Source: Misgurnus anguillicaudatus
Lineage: Eukaryota > Chordata > Actinopteri > Cypriniformes > Cobitidae
Length of the DNA: 64,000 bases
Direction of reading: 5' to 3'
Assembly (NCBI RefSeq): GCF_027580225.2
Contig: NC_073354.2
Location: 30,338,001 to 30,402,000, forward strand
Shown here: positions 1 through 11,430 of the stretch, in pieces
Layout of the letters: each line of letters starts with the position of its first letter
Numbering within the stretch: the first letter of the stretch is position 1
Made by a program: the position numbers and the translations under genes
Notes under the pieces: model-generated
The model's database searches: none
Seen by the model: only the letters and a program-made list of their open reading frames with translations
What the model was told of the DNA's origin: nothing

Positions 1-1051
1 CTGTCAACAGCCTCTCATAGCCTCAAGCAGGCTGCAGTTCTCCCAGGTGTCACCAAAAGTATATAAGGTCTAATTAAAGCAGTCTGTCCTGCTTCACAGA
101 CCCGGACTTTCCCTCGGTTTCCCCCGATGATTGATAGTATTTTCAGGATAAATAAAGTTTTATAGTAATACTAACAGCCCCCTTACTGCTAAAGGATATG
201 CGAAATACATTGAAATGTGAAAAACGAATCTGGTTTAATTTCTTCCCTGCTGCTCAAAATAAAAGGAGTTGTGTTTTTACTCAAAATGGTAAAAACAAAA
301 AAATTTCACAGACTCGCTTTCTGTTTGTTTTCGAGTTTCATCCTTGGCTGATGGAAAAACAAGTGCTACTGTTATCGGTCCAGGCAGGACTACAAAACAA
401 AAACCGGAATACGGCCGACTTTGAGGCTGCTGGAGGGTAACTGAAGCTATAGGCTGTCACCTCGCCTTCTGCAGGTCTAGTATTGGGTTTGGTGGACGTT
501 TCTGGATGCTTTGTGTGTGTGTGTTTCTGCATTTCCCAGGCAAGAGGAAGGATTCCTTTCATCCCAAACATACTTGCTTGCAGAAGGCGTTCGGCCCTGC
601 CCCTGGGCCCGGCGAGAGGGGCCCAGCCCTGGTGTGCCATGCTATCAGTGGTTCCCAAGGCTGGCCAGCCTGGGAAAAGCTGGGTGGACCCGTTCCAAAA
701 TCAGCATTATATGCATTGTTGTTCTTACCCTCCCTGAGTCCCAAGCACACAATGAAAACAACAGCAACAGCCACAATCTCAAGCCCTTCTCTGAGCACAA
801 GGCTGCCCTTAGTCACTCGCAAACTGCCTTTTTAAAACAAAGTTAACTGCTTCATGGCACAGGACATGTTGCCTGGGCACCAGCTTCCTCAGCTGGGACT
901 CCTCCTTAAGTGTACAGAGACCTGTTTGTGATCCAGGGTGAAAAATAGTCTGGTTACATTTACGTATAGTTCATGAAAACTTTAAACGTAGTAGTTACTC
1001 AGTAAATTCACTTCGGACACTGAAATCACTGTTTAGCAATAATTCAAGGAC
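1..1051. other. Unique, non-repetitive stretch; no gene supported
   Basis: I see no transposon ends here. The part from about 480 to 930 is clearly richer in G and C than its surroundings and contains short overlapping open frames on both strands, none with a convincing ATG, splice sites or recognisable domain. An 8-bp inverted repeat, CTGGGCCC at 603-610 and GGGCCCAG at 619-626 with an 8-base loop, lies inside it. It could be a conserved non-coding element or an exon fragment; the sequence alone does not decide. Confidence 0.4.
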
Positions 1052-1926
1052 TTAAAGGATTAGTCAATTTTCTTAAAAAAATCCAGATAATTTACTCACC
1101 ACCATGTCATCCAAAATGTTGATGTCTTTCTTTGTTCAGTCAAGAAGAAATTATGTTTTTTGAGGAAAACATTTCAGGATTTTTCTCATTTTAATGGACT
1201 TTAATGGACCCCAACACTTAACAGTTTTAATGCTGTTTAAAATTGAAGTTTCAAAGGACAAAAAACGATCTCAAACGACGCTTAAGGGTCGTATCTAGTA
1301 AAACGGTTGTCATTTTTGACCAAAAAAATAAAAAATATGCACTTTTAATACACAACTTCTCGTCTTCCTCCATTCTTGTGACGCGTCAGTGCAACCTCAC
1401 GTAATTGCGTAATGACGTCAAAAGGTCACGTGTTACATATTAAACGCACATTTGCAGACCATTTTAAATAATAAATTGACACAAAGACATTAATTAGTAT
1501 CATTCGATATACAACAAGGTCTGAACGGTCCTCTTTCTCCACACTTGTAAACACTGGGGCGTAGTTTCGCATACGTCATCCGTGACCTCTTGATGTGATG
1601 ACATATTACGTGAGGTCGTGCCGAAGGAAGACGAGAAGTTGCATATTTTTTAATTTTTTGCCAAAAATGACAATCGTTTCGCTAGATAAGACCCTTATGC
1701 CTTTTTTGAGATCATTTAGAGTCCTTTGAAACTGCAATTTTAAACTGCATTAAAACTTAAGTATTGGGGTCCATTAAAGTCCATTAAAATGAGAAAAATC
1801 CTGAAATGTTTTCCTCAAAAAACATAATTTCTTCTCGGCTGAACAAAGAAAGACATCAACATTTGGGATGACATGGTGGTGAATAAATTATCAGGATTTT
1901 TTTAAGAAAATGGACTAATCCTTTAA
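1052..1926. mobile_element. Foldback (MITE-like) element, TTAAAGGATTAGT family, copy 1
   Basis: The whole 875-bp segment is one long imperfect inverted repeat with its axis near 1490. It begins TTAAAGGATTAGTCAATTTT and ends with the complement, GGACTAATCCTTTAA, so TTAA sits at both edges. Matching blocks continue inward (the ATGTCATCC, AAGAAGAAATTATG and TGGACTTTAATGGAC blocks), so the arms are about 430 bp each. It has no open frame and must be non-autonomous. Related copies lie at about 18105-18830 and 44791-45151. Confidence 0.85.
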
Positions 1927-2021
1927 GGAAATTAAAGAAAATATAGAGACCTTAGTAAATGTATGCTGCATTCATGCCATATTCACATCTTTTTTAAAAT
2001 ACTATTCACAAAATATTTCTA

Positions 2022-2190
2022 CACTGAAAAAAAAACTTATTCAATTTAATTTTTTTAAGGTAAGTAAATAAAGTAAAAAAAATTGTAAAGTAAAATAAAA
2101 TAAAAAAACTTTTGTTTAAATGTAGCGTAAATAAATTGATTGCAACCAATTATCTAAAAAAACAAATTAGTAAATTGTATGAAAACATGA
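2022..2190. mobile_element. CACTGAAAAAA-type AT-rich MITE, copy 1 (decayed end)
   Basis: Starts CACTGAAAAAAAA followed by a TTCAATTTA block and contains the diagnostic core AAATGTAGCGTAAATAAATTGATTGCAACCA, described here by position (about 2118-2148). The same core recurs at 13113-13271, 30023-30199 and 32430-32574. The right end is degraded, so the boundary is approximate. Confidence 0.65.
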
Positions 2191-4184
2191 CTTATTATCA
2201 TTATATATTTAGCTTTACAAGTAAATTGAGCAAGTTTTAAGAATTTTTAGTTTTCCGATAAAATAAGATGAAAAATTGGTGTCATTTTATTATCACCCAT
2301 GTTTCGGTTTTCTTTATTCTTATAAATTTTGATATAAAAAAGTGTAAATTAAACAATTAATGTGGTATTTAAATATTTTGCAATGTTCCAAGCATCTCAT
2401 CATTACAACTCATTTTGATACGATGTGAAGATAATATATATTATATGAATATATATTATTGAAAATGTAGCACTTTCAAAGATTATTAGTTTATGAAATT
2501 AATAAATTAATTTAGATGATAAAACTCAATGCCTTTTAGAGTATGATCCCAAGCTTTCATTTCAGTGCCAAACTGAAACAATTAACCCTTGAGTAAATAA
2601 TCAACATCTTATTGTCATTCAATCCTTCTCGGACAAACAGGCAGCTATTTATTATTTCAGTCAGTAGTAGAGCGAATCGCACAAACGTACGATATCCTAA
2701 GATTGTGGTCTTTTGACTCCAAAGTCATATTATCAGTGCTTTATTAGTGTGTAAGGTCACAGAGAGACAAGCAAATGCATCCTATATCAGGAAGCCTTGT
2801 GTGTCTCTGGAGTGAAATATTTGGCTTTTAGTCGGAGCGCTGGCCGTGAGTCGGAAATCCTGGGAAGCGAGTTCATGGCAGACAGGCTCCAGGCGTCGTA
2901 CGGGCCAACGCTGAAGAGAATAGGGCAGAATAATAGGGTCCTTCCTGCCATTCTCAGATTCAGGGCAGTTATTCAGTCACAGTTCCATCGAACCGCGTCT
3001 GCGGTTGGTTTCGGCACCCATCGGCTACGCACAGCGACGCTCTCATTCGTGCTGCCAACGTTTGCTGCCAGTTGGCTCGACACAAAGTATCCGTTACTTT
3101 GTGTTATGTCAGTGCTGGGACAAAATCAATGCCGTCATTTTGCATGGCTATCAAGGGAGCCTATACTTGTGAAAACATGATTATTATTTGACACACATTT
3201 TCAAATGTGTCATAGCGTGCAGTGTGGGTTTTTCATACAAAGGTGGCTTGCATTGACATATACGGGACCTTTGTGAGAACACACACAGACAGGTGCCCCT
3301 TTTCTACTTCCTGTCTTATGACCTGAGCTTCCTGTCAGGATACGTGAGCCATGGGTTTCCCCCACTCCATTCAGCTCTCATTGTTCAAACACTGTTGCCC
3401 GATTGTTATGCATAGCTTTTATTCACTCTGGCACCTACATTATATACACAATAGCTTTGTTTCCACTATCGGAACTCACAAGCCGAACGTTTTGATGCAT
3501 TGTCGGTTTTTAAAACAACATGCGATGGCAAAATACAAAACAAAAATTCGATTTCGTGTGGCATTTTTTGAACGTTTTCTTAGCTTTCACACATGGCTCT
3601 AATACAGAAATATGTCAAACAAGCCATTATTAAATGTAAATATATATGAGAATATGTTAAACCATATGTTTTCTACATAAAATCATCCTACATAATGTAA
3701 AAAAAATACATTCTGCGAAAATATAACCTTGATATCTTTAATATTGACAGAGTAGGATAGAAATGAATGTGAAATTAATAAGTGAAATCAAACTTCGATG
3801 ACCTTGATCTCATAATTAGATTATGAGAACTAGATTTTACAGACAGGATCACATATAAATTAGTTTTGTAGATTTCAGTACTACTTCCCATTAAAAGACA
3901 ATGCCGCCATTGACCTATAAAATTGCTGTCTACTGGCATAACCAAGACAAATGCTGCGTAATCTTACTTGGCATAAAGGAACTCTGATTAACTTACGACT
4001 GAAAAAAATTTCAGTTCAATTTTTCCACTTACACATTTTGGCCAAAACAGGCGCAATTCCCAAAAAAGCGCAGATGAGATTGGTAATATCTGCGGGTTAT
4101 TTAATAAAAAAGCACAAATTAAACTAGAAAATGCATTTCCGGAGGAACTGCAAAAGTGTGCTTGCTCTGGTGCTGCCGATTTAG
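2191..4184. other. Mostly unique DNA with a GC-richer island at 2790-3180
   Basis: No transposon boundaries are visible. A 127-codon open frame at 2797-3180 begins at a TTG rather than an ATG and its translation matches nothing I know; an internal ATG at 2874 would leave about 100 codons. There is no visible polypyrimidine-AG upstream. It might be a conserved non-coding element or a chance frame in GC-richer sequence. The rest is AT-rich and featureless. Confidence 0.35.
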
Positions 4185-4550
4185 TTTGTGCATCCTCATC
4201 TTGGAGACCCAAGTTCATGTACACAGTTTGGTTTCAATACGTTAAAGCGTTCCTGAGATATAAACTACTTCCTGTTTGGCGGCGTAAAATTTTAGAAAAA
4301 AAAAAGTTATTTTGATGTTGTGCATCCTCACATTGGAGATCCAAATTCATGTACAAAATTTGGTTTCAATACATGAAAGCGTTCCTGAGATATAAACTAC
4401 TTCCTGTTTGGCGGCGTAAAATTTTAGAATTTTTTTTTCTTTTGATGTTGTGCATCCTCACATTAGAGATCCAAATTCATGTACAAAGTTTGGTTTCAAT
4501 ACGTGAAAGCGTTCCTGAGATATAAACTACTTCCTGTTTTGGCGGCGTCG
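4185..4550. repeat. Tandem repeat, three copies of about 130 bp
   Basis: The block TGTGCATCCTCA recurs at 4189, 4321 and 4451, each time followed by GGAGA-CCAA-TTCATGTACA, TTTGGTTTCAATAC, GCGTTCCTGAGATATAAAC and TACTTCCTGTTT. Copies differ by a few substitutions and by the length of an A/T run. The flanking tail to about 4830 contains ATGGCGGAAGAA and ends in AATAATAAGAAGAATAATAAAA. The same ATGGCGGAAGAAGAAGAATAA ending closes each unit of the array at 55961-62776, so the two are probably related repeat classes. Confidence 0.8.
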
Positions 4551-4830
4551 ACGCACATTTAGTTTGGGCTGTGATCGTGTACATCGCGTTTCGTGGAGTT
4601 TGGACAAAATTTGTGACCTGTGAAACTTTTTTAAGGTTTTGTGTTCTATCCAATATGGCGGAAGAACGACATGGATCTGTGACGTCATCTTCTCAAGCAA
4701 CTTACACCCGTACTGCCCGAACATTTTAAAGTTTCAACGGTGTCTCTGCGTCAAACGGTCTAGGCGCTAGAGCTGACACAAAAAATCTACCCGGGAATAA
4801 TAATAAGAAGAATAATAAAACTTAAGAAGA

Positions 4831-5449
4831 ACAAGCACACTTAATAACACAGCGCAACAGCTGATTTCCATAATGACCAATGCAATCTACTAAGAGCAGC
4901 GCAAATTAGTTCAGGGTCGCAGATAAGCAGAGCTGATGAGATGCGGGTGATTTACTAACACCTGATGTGCTTGAGTTCAGCTCCACAGATATCGCAATAA
5001 CAATATGTTCCTCTGGAATTCCAAATGAATGCGTGTTAAAATGTTCAACCTTGTATCATACGCTCTCTGATCTCTGCCAGCAACAATTCCTGCCACTTTA
5101 AGTGCAAAATGATTTAAGACATGCTTTTTTCGGCATTAAATAATGGCACAAATACTAGTAGGCTAAAATCACATGCAAAAATCACGTTTCATTAATCATT
5201 GAAATAATCTCCTCCCATAAATTTTGCGTCAGAAAGGAAAACTCCTAGAAATGAATATGCAATACGGTCAGTTGCAAAAATAACTAGACCACATCTTTTC
5301 AGCGCTAATTATCCACTGCGCGTCTTTAGTAAATCCCGACAGACGTTATTTAACAACAAAATTATGGTTTGTGCTGGCGCAAGCAGTTATTAAATCTGGC
5401 CCTTTACATGTAAAATAATTCACATATAACAATATATATAAACACATAG
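4831..5449. repeat. Dispersed repeat fragment (AGAGCAGCGCAAATTAGT ... AAATCTGGCCCTTT)
   Basis: Blocks such as TTTCCATAATGACC, CTACTAAGAGCAGCGCAAAT and the terminal GCAAGC-GTTA-TAAATCTGGCCC recur, in the same order, at about 31283-31755 inside the hAT element there. Only one terminus (GGGCCAGATTTA when read on the minus strand) is recognisable, so this is a partial copy. Confidence 0.6.
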
Positions 5450-5995
5450 ACAGTACTGTGCAAAAGTCTGTGCAAAAAGCCACCATGCCAGAATTAGATT
5501 GGTTGTTTTTGCAATGTTATAGTGATCATTTATAATAATTTCTCAGTCTCTTTAATAGAATACATCCAGAAAATACAGGAAATGTGTATAAAGTATTAAA
5601 AACTGTATAAAAATGTAAACTGAAGTGTCAAGTTTTTAGAGTAAACTCCCCTTCCACTTGAGCTATGGCAGGAAACTGCAGGATTTCTTAAACCGAAATA
5701 AAATTAATTCCTAATTAAAAAAATAGTCTTTTTACTTCATTCTGCTTAAAAACGCTCAAGATGTCACACTAAACACTGACGATGCCTAAAGAAGACATTT
5801 AGTCCTGAAAAGTAATTTTTTTTGTACATATTTCCTGCATTTTCTGTTTGTATCGTAGTTGCCTGAGGAAGATCAATAGATTGAAACGTTGCAACATTTA
5901 TTAAAATTTTCAGCAAGCAGATAGTGTGCGGGAATTGTCTTTCCTGTTTGTATCTTAAAAAAATTTATTAAAAAATAAATATGGATGGATGGACA

Positions 5996-6281
5996 TTAAA
6001 GGAACAGTATGTAAGAAATGTTTATAAATGAATCATAAAATGGCCCTGATATGTCACTAGACACTAAGAAATAATTTTCATTTCAAATACTTATATCACT
6101 GACAACAGTGGTCCGGCCAGGATATTATCATTTAAAAAGTGGAGTTGCAGCCCTCAACTGATGTTTATGTTGTCATTTTGTGTATTGGCCACCAGTTGTG
6201 TGATTGCAGTACCGGTTTTAGCCACAAGTTTTGTGATTGCAGTACCAGTTTTGACCACAATCCTACATACTGTTCCTTTAA
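5996..6281. mobile_element. TTAAAGGAACAGTATGTA MITE, copy 1
   Basis: Ends are TTAAAGGAACAGTATGTAAG and CTACATACTGTTCCTTTAA. The interior carries a repeated module (GTGATTGCAGTACC-GTTTT-GCCACA, twice) and a TGGTCCGGCCAGGATATT block, both also seen in the copy at 18179-18417. A 129-codon frame starting at 6161 is produced by this interior and is not a gene. Confidence 0.88.
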
Positions 6282-6561
6282 AGCAACACTATGTAGTTTT
6301 TCGACCTTTAAGTAATGTCTCTAAAATTATTTCAGTGATAGAACAACTTTTAACTGCACAAATTGTACTGTTGCTGCAACCTGAGCAGCCTCCTAGCTGC
6401 TACAAGCACACTCTGAAAGTGGCAGTGGAGGGTAGAACACATAGCCCCGCCCCTCCCCCTGCCTTTAGAAGAGTGTCTGATACCAGGAACTGTTGCGCTT
6501 TTCAACCACATGAGGGAGCTGTAAGTCATTTTTACATGGAAACTACATAGTGTTGCTTTAA
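6278..6561. mobile_element. TTAAAGCAACACTATGTAG MITE, abutting the previous element
   Basis: Ends are TTAAAGCAACACTATGTAGTT and AACTACATAGTGTTGCTTTAA, a perfect inverted pair of about 20 bp. It shares the TTAA at 6278-6281 with the element on its left, so the two lie back to back with no spacer. No coding capacity. Confidence 0.88.
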
Positions 6562-6644
6562 AACTTCTAAAACAACCAGTCTGGTGGTGGTGGCCTAAGA
6601 CTTTTGCACAGTACTGTATATTTACACACACATACACAAACATA

Positions 6645-7117
6645 TGTGACTCTGGACCACAAAACCATTCATACACTGTAAAAAGTGAACAGTTGGATGT
6701 AGAAATTACTTTCATTGGTAACACCCCCAAAAAATTAAGTTTATTCAACTTAAAATTTTACTTTAGTTGAACAATTTAGGTTGAATTTTTTGTGTTATCA
6801 ATTAAAGTAGTTTTTTTTAAGTTGATCCAACTTTTCACTTTTACAGTGTAAGTGTATTGAAATTAAGATTTATTGATGGTGCAAAAAATCGAAATATTGA
6901 CAAAAAAAAAATCACATTTAAAGTCGTAACTACATACAAAAATTAAGTTTTGATATATTTACGATAGGAACTACTAAATCTTATTGAAGGAGGATCTTTA
7001 CATAATGATTTTTGGAACAAAAGAACAATTGATAATTTTTACTCATACAATTTATATTAGGCTTTTGCTACAAATATAACCGTGCGACTAAAGACTGGTT
7101 TTGTGGTCAGGGTCACA
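6645..7117. mobile_element. GGACCACAAAACCA-type MITE, split by a second element
   Basis: Ends are TGTGACTCTGGACCACAAAACCA and TGGTTTTGTGGTCAGGGTCACA, imperfect inverted repeats. A different element, 6674-6848, interrupts the left part. A second, diverged copy of the same family lies at 54185-54545. Confidence 0.8.
6674..6848. mobile_element. CACTGTAAAAAGTG MITE nested in the previous element
   Basis: Left end CACTGTAAAAAGTGAACAGTTGG pairs with right end CAACTTTTCACTTTTACAGTG. It is 175 bp, AT-rich and non-coding. The CACTG/CAGTG termini suggest a hAT-type origin, but I could not find a clear 8-bp target duplication. Confidence 0.78.
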
Positions 7118-7599
7118 TATATCCAATTGCAATATCCCTGTCTCTGTTTCCAGAACAGTGGCTTCTGGTTTCTGGTATGAGAGACAAACTACTACAGGTT
7201 ACCCTGGACACCCCCTGTCTGAGAAGAATCCAAAAGGAAATGTGTTAAAGTCATTTACTTACAAGAGAAAGGAAGTCATCAGATACACATTAAGTGACCT
7301 GACCACTGTAACATCACTGTTCTAGCCGACAGGACATAACAACAGTACTAGATATGCTTTCACATTTGGCACCAGTCAGCAAAAGCCATCAACATTATCT
7401 TCTCTTCTACACTTTGCAGAAAAGCAACTGCATAAAGGAGGGGTATCTTCTGACACCATCACTGCTGTTATAGACTTACTACCCGTACCTGCTATTTGAA
7501 CAAACATCTAACAATGAATGTTAACTTCTTTTTAACTTAAAGAAACTATTCTCGCTATTCTCAGTGATCAGATTCATGTTGAACAAAGTAAAAACAAGC
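7118..7599. other. Unique stretch without a supportable gene
   Basis: AT-rich sequence with one 74-codon open frame (7101-7325) that lacks a recognisable product and begins inside a transposon end. No repeats or RNA genes seen. Confidence 0.4.
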
Positions 7600-7830
7600 T
7601 GGTAACACTTTACAATAAGGTTGTATTTGTTGACGTAAGTAAATGCATTTGCTAACATGAACTAAGAATGCATTTATTCATCTTTGTTAATGTTATTTAA
7701 TTTATTCAAGTTAGTTTATTGCGCATTAACTATGTCAACAGTTACAACTTTTGATTTTAAAAATGTATTAGTAAATGCTGAAATAATTTTTCATTATTAG
7801 CAAATGCAAAAGTATTGTAAAGTGTCACCA
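7600..7830. mobile_element. TGGTAACACTTTACAATAAGG MITE
   Basis: The left end TGGTAACACTTTACAATA pairs with the right end TATTGTAAAGTGTCACCA. It is about 231 bp, contains no open frame, and has the look of the very common teleost family with GTAACACTTTACAATAAGG ends. Confidence 0.8.
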
Positions 7831-8727
7831 AACTATTTTACATTAAGCAAAAAATTTTATTCTCAAATAATCTTAATCCTTTTTTAAAGACTACCAATAG
7901 ATGTTCGAATAGACTTCACTACTATTTGCATATTTCATTTGATACATGGAACCTTTCAAAAGATAAACTATCAATGTTAACTTTTATCTGCGAACAAGGC
8001 GACATGATGTTTCTCAAAACCTTCCCTTGTGCATTTTATCTTCATCTGTTACGCTGTACAAAACATCTAAAAACCTTCAAGCAATAACACTGTAAAGCGA
8101 GTCTGGCTTTCAGGCAATGGCTGGAGCCATTCTTCTGCTCTTTACTCATGTTTGGTGTATAGGTATCACCGGCCCTGAGGAAGCACAAGGCTGGAGAGAG
8201 ATCCAGGAAAGTGTTTTTTTACTAATCTCTACCAGGGTAAGACCCCACAAAGCCACAACATTGATAGTATGTCACTGCCTAGTGATAAACAATGCTGCAT
8301 ATTGTTGTTTTGGGCTGCACCCCCTCATTCTTTATCAGCAAGCATCCTTTCACTCCCTGTGCGATGGGTGTGATATAAGCACAAAGTGATGGACCCTAAT
8401 TTAATGAGTGACATTTAAGAAAAACATGGGTGGGATTACTTTAATTGAGCTTACCAAAAATTTCAATGGCTTTTCTTAGTCGGCATCATGCTATTTTAAA
8501 GTTCAAATGATACCCATATATAGAAAAATGTTATTGCTCAGATGTTGCTCTTTAATAGCTCAGGAGATCTGATGGTTTTTATTTATTTCATTTAAGTAAC
8601 AACTTAGTCTCTGATGATGTAAGAGAAATTAAAATACAAGTATACAACTGTTAAAATCCATTAAAACTATAGAATTATAAAATTAATGCAGATTAAATAA
8701 GTAAATTGATCTGGATTTGGGTAAATT
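7831..8727. other. Unique AT-rich stretch
   Basis: Nothing repetitive or structured is visible. The 90-codon frame with an ATG at 8117 has a hydrophobic start followed by unremarkable sequence and no known motif; there is no support for it being a gene. Confidence 0.35.
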
Positions 8728-9024
8728 TACGGGGCCCCTAAGGGGACACAAATTAAATAAAGTTTAGTTTTGCATGCTCACGTGAAACTTTCGCAAGCGC
8801 ACGTGAAACTATCTTGTGCACACGTGAAACTACTGCGTTTAGTTTCTCATGCTCACGTGAAACTTTCGCTTTCACGTACACGCGCAAAAATTTCAGTGAG
8901 CATGCGAAACTAAACTTAAAAAATTGTGCACATGAAATTTTCGTGTGAGCACATGAAAGTTTCACGTGAGCACATGAAACTAAACTTTAGATTTTTTAAC
9001 TCAACGTCACCTTAGGGGCTCTGT
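8728..9024. mobile_element. GGGGCCCCTAAGG-ended element packed with CACGTG motifs
   Basis: Ends TACGGGGCCCCTAAGGGGACA and CGTCACCTTAGGGGCTCTGTA are inverted repeats. The interior is an array of direct and inverted copies of a short module GCNCACGTGAAACT. The exact palindrome CACGTG occurs at 8779-8784, 8800-8805, 8821-8826, 8854-8859 and 8963-8968, with CACATG variants between. CACGTG is the E-box recognised by bHLH factors such as USF, MYC/MAX, MITF and CLOCK/BMAL1; any binding here is inference. A 70-codon minus-strand frame over it is a by-product of the repeat. Confidence 0.75.
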
Positions 9025-9063
9025 ATAAATTTTGATAAAAAGTGTTTGAGTTTAAATATTTAT

Positions 9064-11430
9064 TATTATACAACAGTTCTTTCTGGTTCTCGAATCTGAT
9101 TGGCTAAGAGCTATGCGATATTGTGCTGATAACGGCACTGTAACCGCTTCACCTTTCGTATTATTCCGCCACCTAGTGAATGGAGGTCCTAAGCAGGCTC
9201 ATCTCTGAATGGAAAAACACAGACGCGCTGTTTGAATCACTCTCCGTGTGTCTCATTAGTTTACTAGCTCATAAATCAGTCTGTGAATCCCCAATCGGAA
9301 GTTATTATTCCGTCAAAGATCAGCGCTCTTGGATGTTACGTTAAAGTTAATGGGAGAAATGTCTTGTCACATCGTGTGGACAATTAACACTTGGAAAGAG
9401 GAATATAAACACTCGTTTTTTTCTGGAGCTATATTTCTTATCAGAACGCGAAAACACCGTGGAACTGCAGGTAAGCACCGCAGCTTTTAAATGTGGACAT
9501 TGATCATTTACTTTATCGTGACGTGACTATTAAAACATGTTATGAGATATCGCCACTGGTATATTTATAAGCAGCATGCAAAAGCATCTCTATGACACTT
9601 ATAAAAAAACGTTTTGTATAGTACTGACAAGAACAAAGTTTAATAATAATCGAGTGCTCGTATCGCGCTAAGAATAAATGAGAAAGCAATAGTAACGTTA
9701 TACAAGTATAGTTTTATTAACTTTTACCTCGCGCCAAAACAATAACAACACAAAAGACACTAAATATGAATAAAAAAACAAGTAATAGTTTGATCATGAC
9801 ACCAAATACTGCTGATTTGATCTCATTTTGACGATCATAAACAAACAAGGCCAACATGAGTGCTGGGGAATCCCATTCAGAGATGTAGCCCAGAGAGGGC
9901 GGTGGTCAGCGTGGCGAGTGAACACTGACGTCCGCTCATGCTTTGGTTCTCATTCGTACCGAATCTCACTAAGAAAACGTTCAAACAGGCGCTATCTTTA
10001 CTAATCGACTGCAGATTTAAATATAATACATATATATTCTCGACTGAACTAATCTTAAAACTACACTTTGTGACCAAGAAACAGTAATATAAAGTAACGT
10101 CTTTTCCGTCCATTGAGTTGTTATGAGCTTCAAAGCAGCCGAAAGTTTTACCTGTCATTCTGGCCGCCCTCAAATCCGTGGCGGAAGAAGTAGTTCTCAA
10201 ACAAAGAGGCTTTTAAAATAACTCCGTTGTTGTTTTCTAGTTTTCGTTTTTCTAGTTTTCGTTTTTCAAACGTGTGCCTCTGGCCTAATCACAGCTGTGA
10301 TGATATAGAGCTATATCACACTCCTACTCGAGCGATATTGCTTAAATATGCATACGTGGCATACACATTTTACGGGTTTGTTTATTTGTATGAATTTCAG
10401 TGGCGGCTCGTGACTGCTTTTCCGAGGAGCGCAAATTCAAAATATGTGTTCGGAGTGTCATGTGTGTTACTTGTGTTTTCAAAATATGTGTTTGTTGCGT
10501 CATGTGAACCATGTGCATCACGTCGTTTGTCAAAATAAGTGCATGCTGCACACGCGTCAAAAGCGTTTATGATAAAAGAGACGCTCACGTTCACAAAATA
10601 CACGCAAGACACTCCCTTAAAAGTAAACTCTGATTATTCATGAGATTATGCGAGTATCTACTGTAGCAAACATCTCTTTTATCACAAACCCTCCAGACGC
10701 AACTGCAGCAGGCACTCACCCCGACAAGACACGTGACGCACGTAGGATCACTCGATGCGCAGAACACACATATTTTGAAATCACGAACCACACACATGAC
10801 AGGCTACATACATGATGTGACGAACTTTGCATCGAGCGCCCTCGAAAAAAGAAGTCACCGGCCGCCACTGATGAATTCGTAGGAAGTTAATAATGCAAAA
10901 ACGTACGATTATCAAACAAACAAACAAAAAACAATAATGAAACCCCATCCCTAACCCTAACGTCACAGGGGCAAAGGAAAATTGTAAAAAAAAAAAAGAA
11001 TGTGGTACGATTTGTCATGAGACAGCATTGGTTTGTGACATTGTTGTTAAGATCTCTTTTGAAACTCTAATGGAGAATTTTTTTGTGATTTCAGTTTTTT
11101 TTTCTCAGAAGATAAATTATATGCTATGACATAGTAATGGCAGGAAAATTATTCTTGTCTATAACATTATGTAAGGAATAATTGACGACGGGCCATTGAA
11201 TTATAAGAAAATAATGCACACCAAGGTAGTAATGCGGCACGACGCGAAATAATTCAAGGGACCGGAGTCAATTATTCCTCTTATACCACGGTTACTACAA
11301 ACATTGCTCTGGTGCCTAGTTTTAAGACATTTGACAAGTTAGGTGTGCGGTTTACAGAAAAATAATCAACACCCATAGAACATTTCTCAGCCAATCAGAA
11401 TGCAGCATTCAACAGACCCGTGGTATAATA
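9064..11430. mobile_element. About 2.4-kb non-autonomous element with TATTATAC-type ends
   Basis: The left end reads TATTATACAAC followed by GAATCTGATTGGCTAAGAG. The right end reads CAGCCAATCAGAATGCAGC and later CCCGTGGTATAATATA, the complement of the same pattern. The interior has no transposase. A separate hAT element sits at 10398-10870, and a short direct repeat of TTCTAGTTTTCGTTTT lies at about 10236-10266. Confidence 0.6.
10398..10870. mobile_element. hAT-type MITE with 8-bp target duplication
   Basis: Starts CAGTGGCGGCTCGTGAC and ends TCACCGGCCGCCACTG. It is flanked by ATGAATTT (10390-10397) and ATGAATTC (10871-10878), a target duplication with one mismatch. An 8-bp duplication and CAGTG/CACTG ends are hAT hallmarks. 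It is inserted in the 9064-11430 element and has repeats of TGTGTT-TCATGTG in its interior but no open transposase frame. Confidence 0.87.

Larger units (their letters stand above)
5450..6617. mobile_element. Outer element of a three-layer nest, CAGTACTGTGCAAAAGTCT inverted repeats
   Basis: The left end ACAGTACTGTGCAAAAGTCT (5450-5469) is exactly complementary to the right end AGACTTTTGCACAGTACTGT (6598-6617), and similarity continues inward through the GCCACCA and TTGGTTGTTTT blocks. TA is present just outside both ends with one intervening base, as expected for a Tc1/mariner-type element, but no transposase is present. Two other elements, 5996-6281 and 6278-6561, are inserted inside it. Confidence 0.8.

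Noticed and set aside
6161..6748. Open frames of 129 and 132 codons on opposite strands
   Set aside because: They cross the boundary of two back-to-back MITEs and their inverted ends; no coding signature.
10944..10966. Telomere-like CCCTAACCCTAA
   Set aside because: Only two units within an AT-rich stretch inside a transposon; far too short for an interstitial telomere tract.
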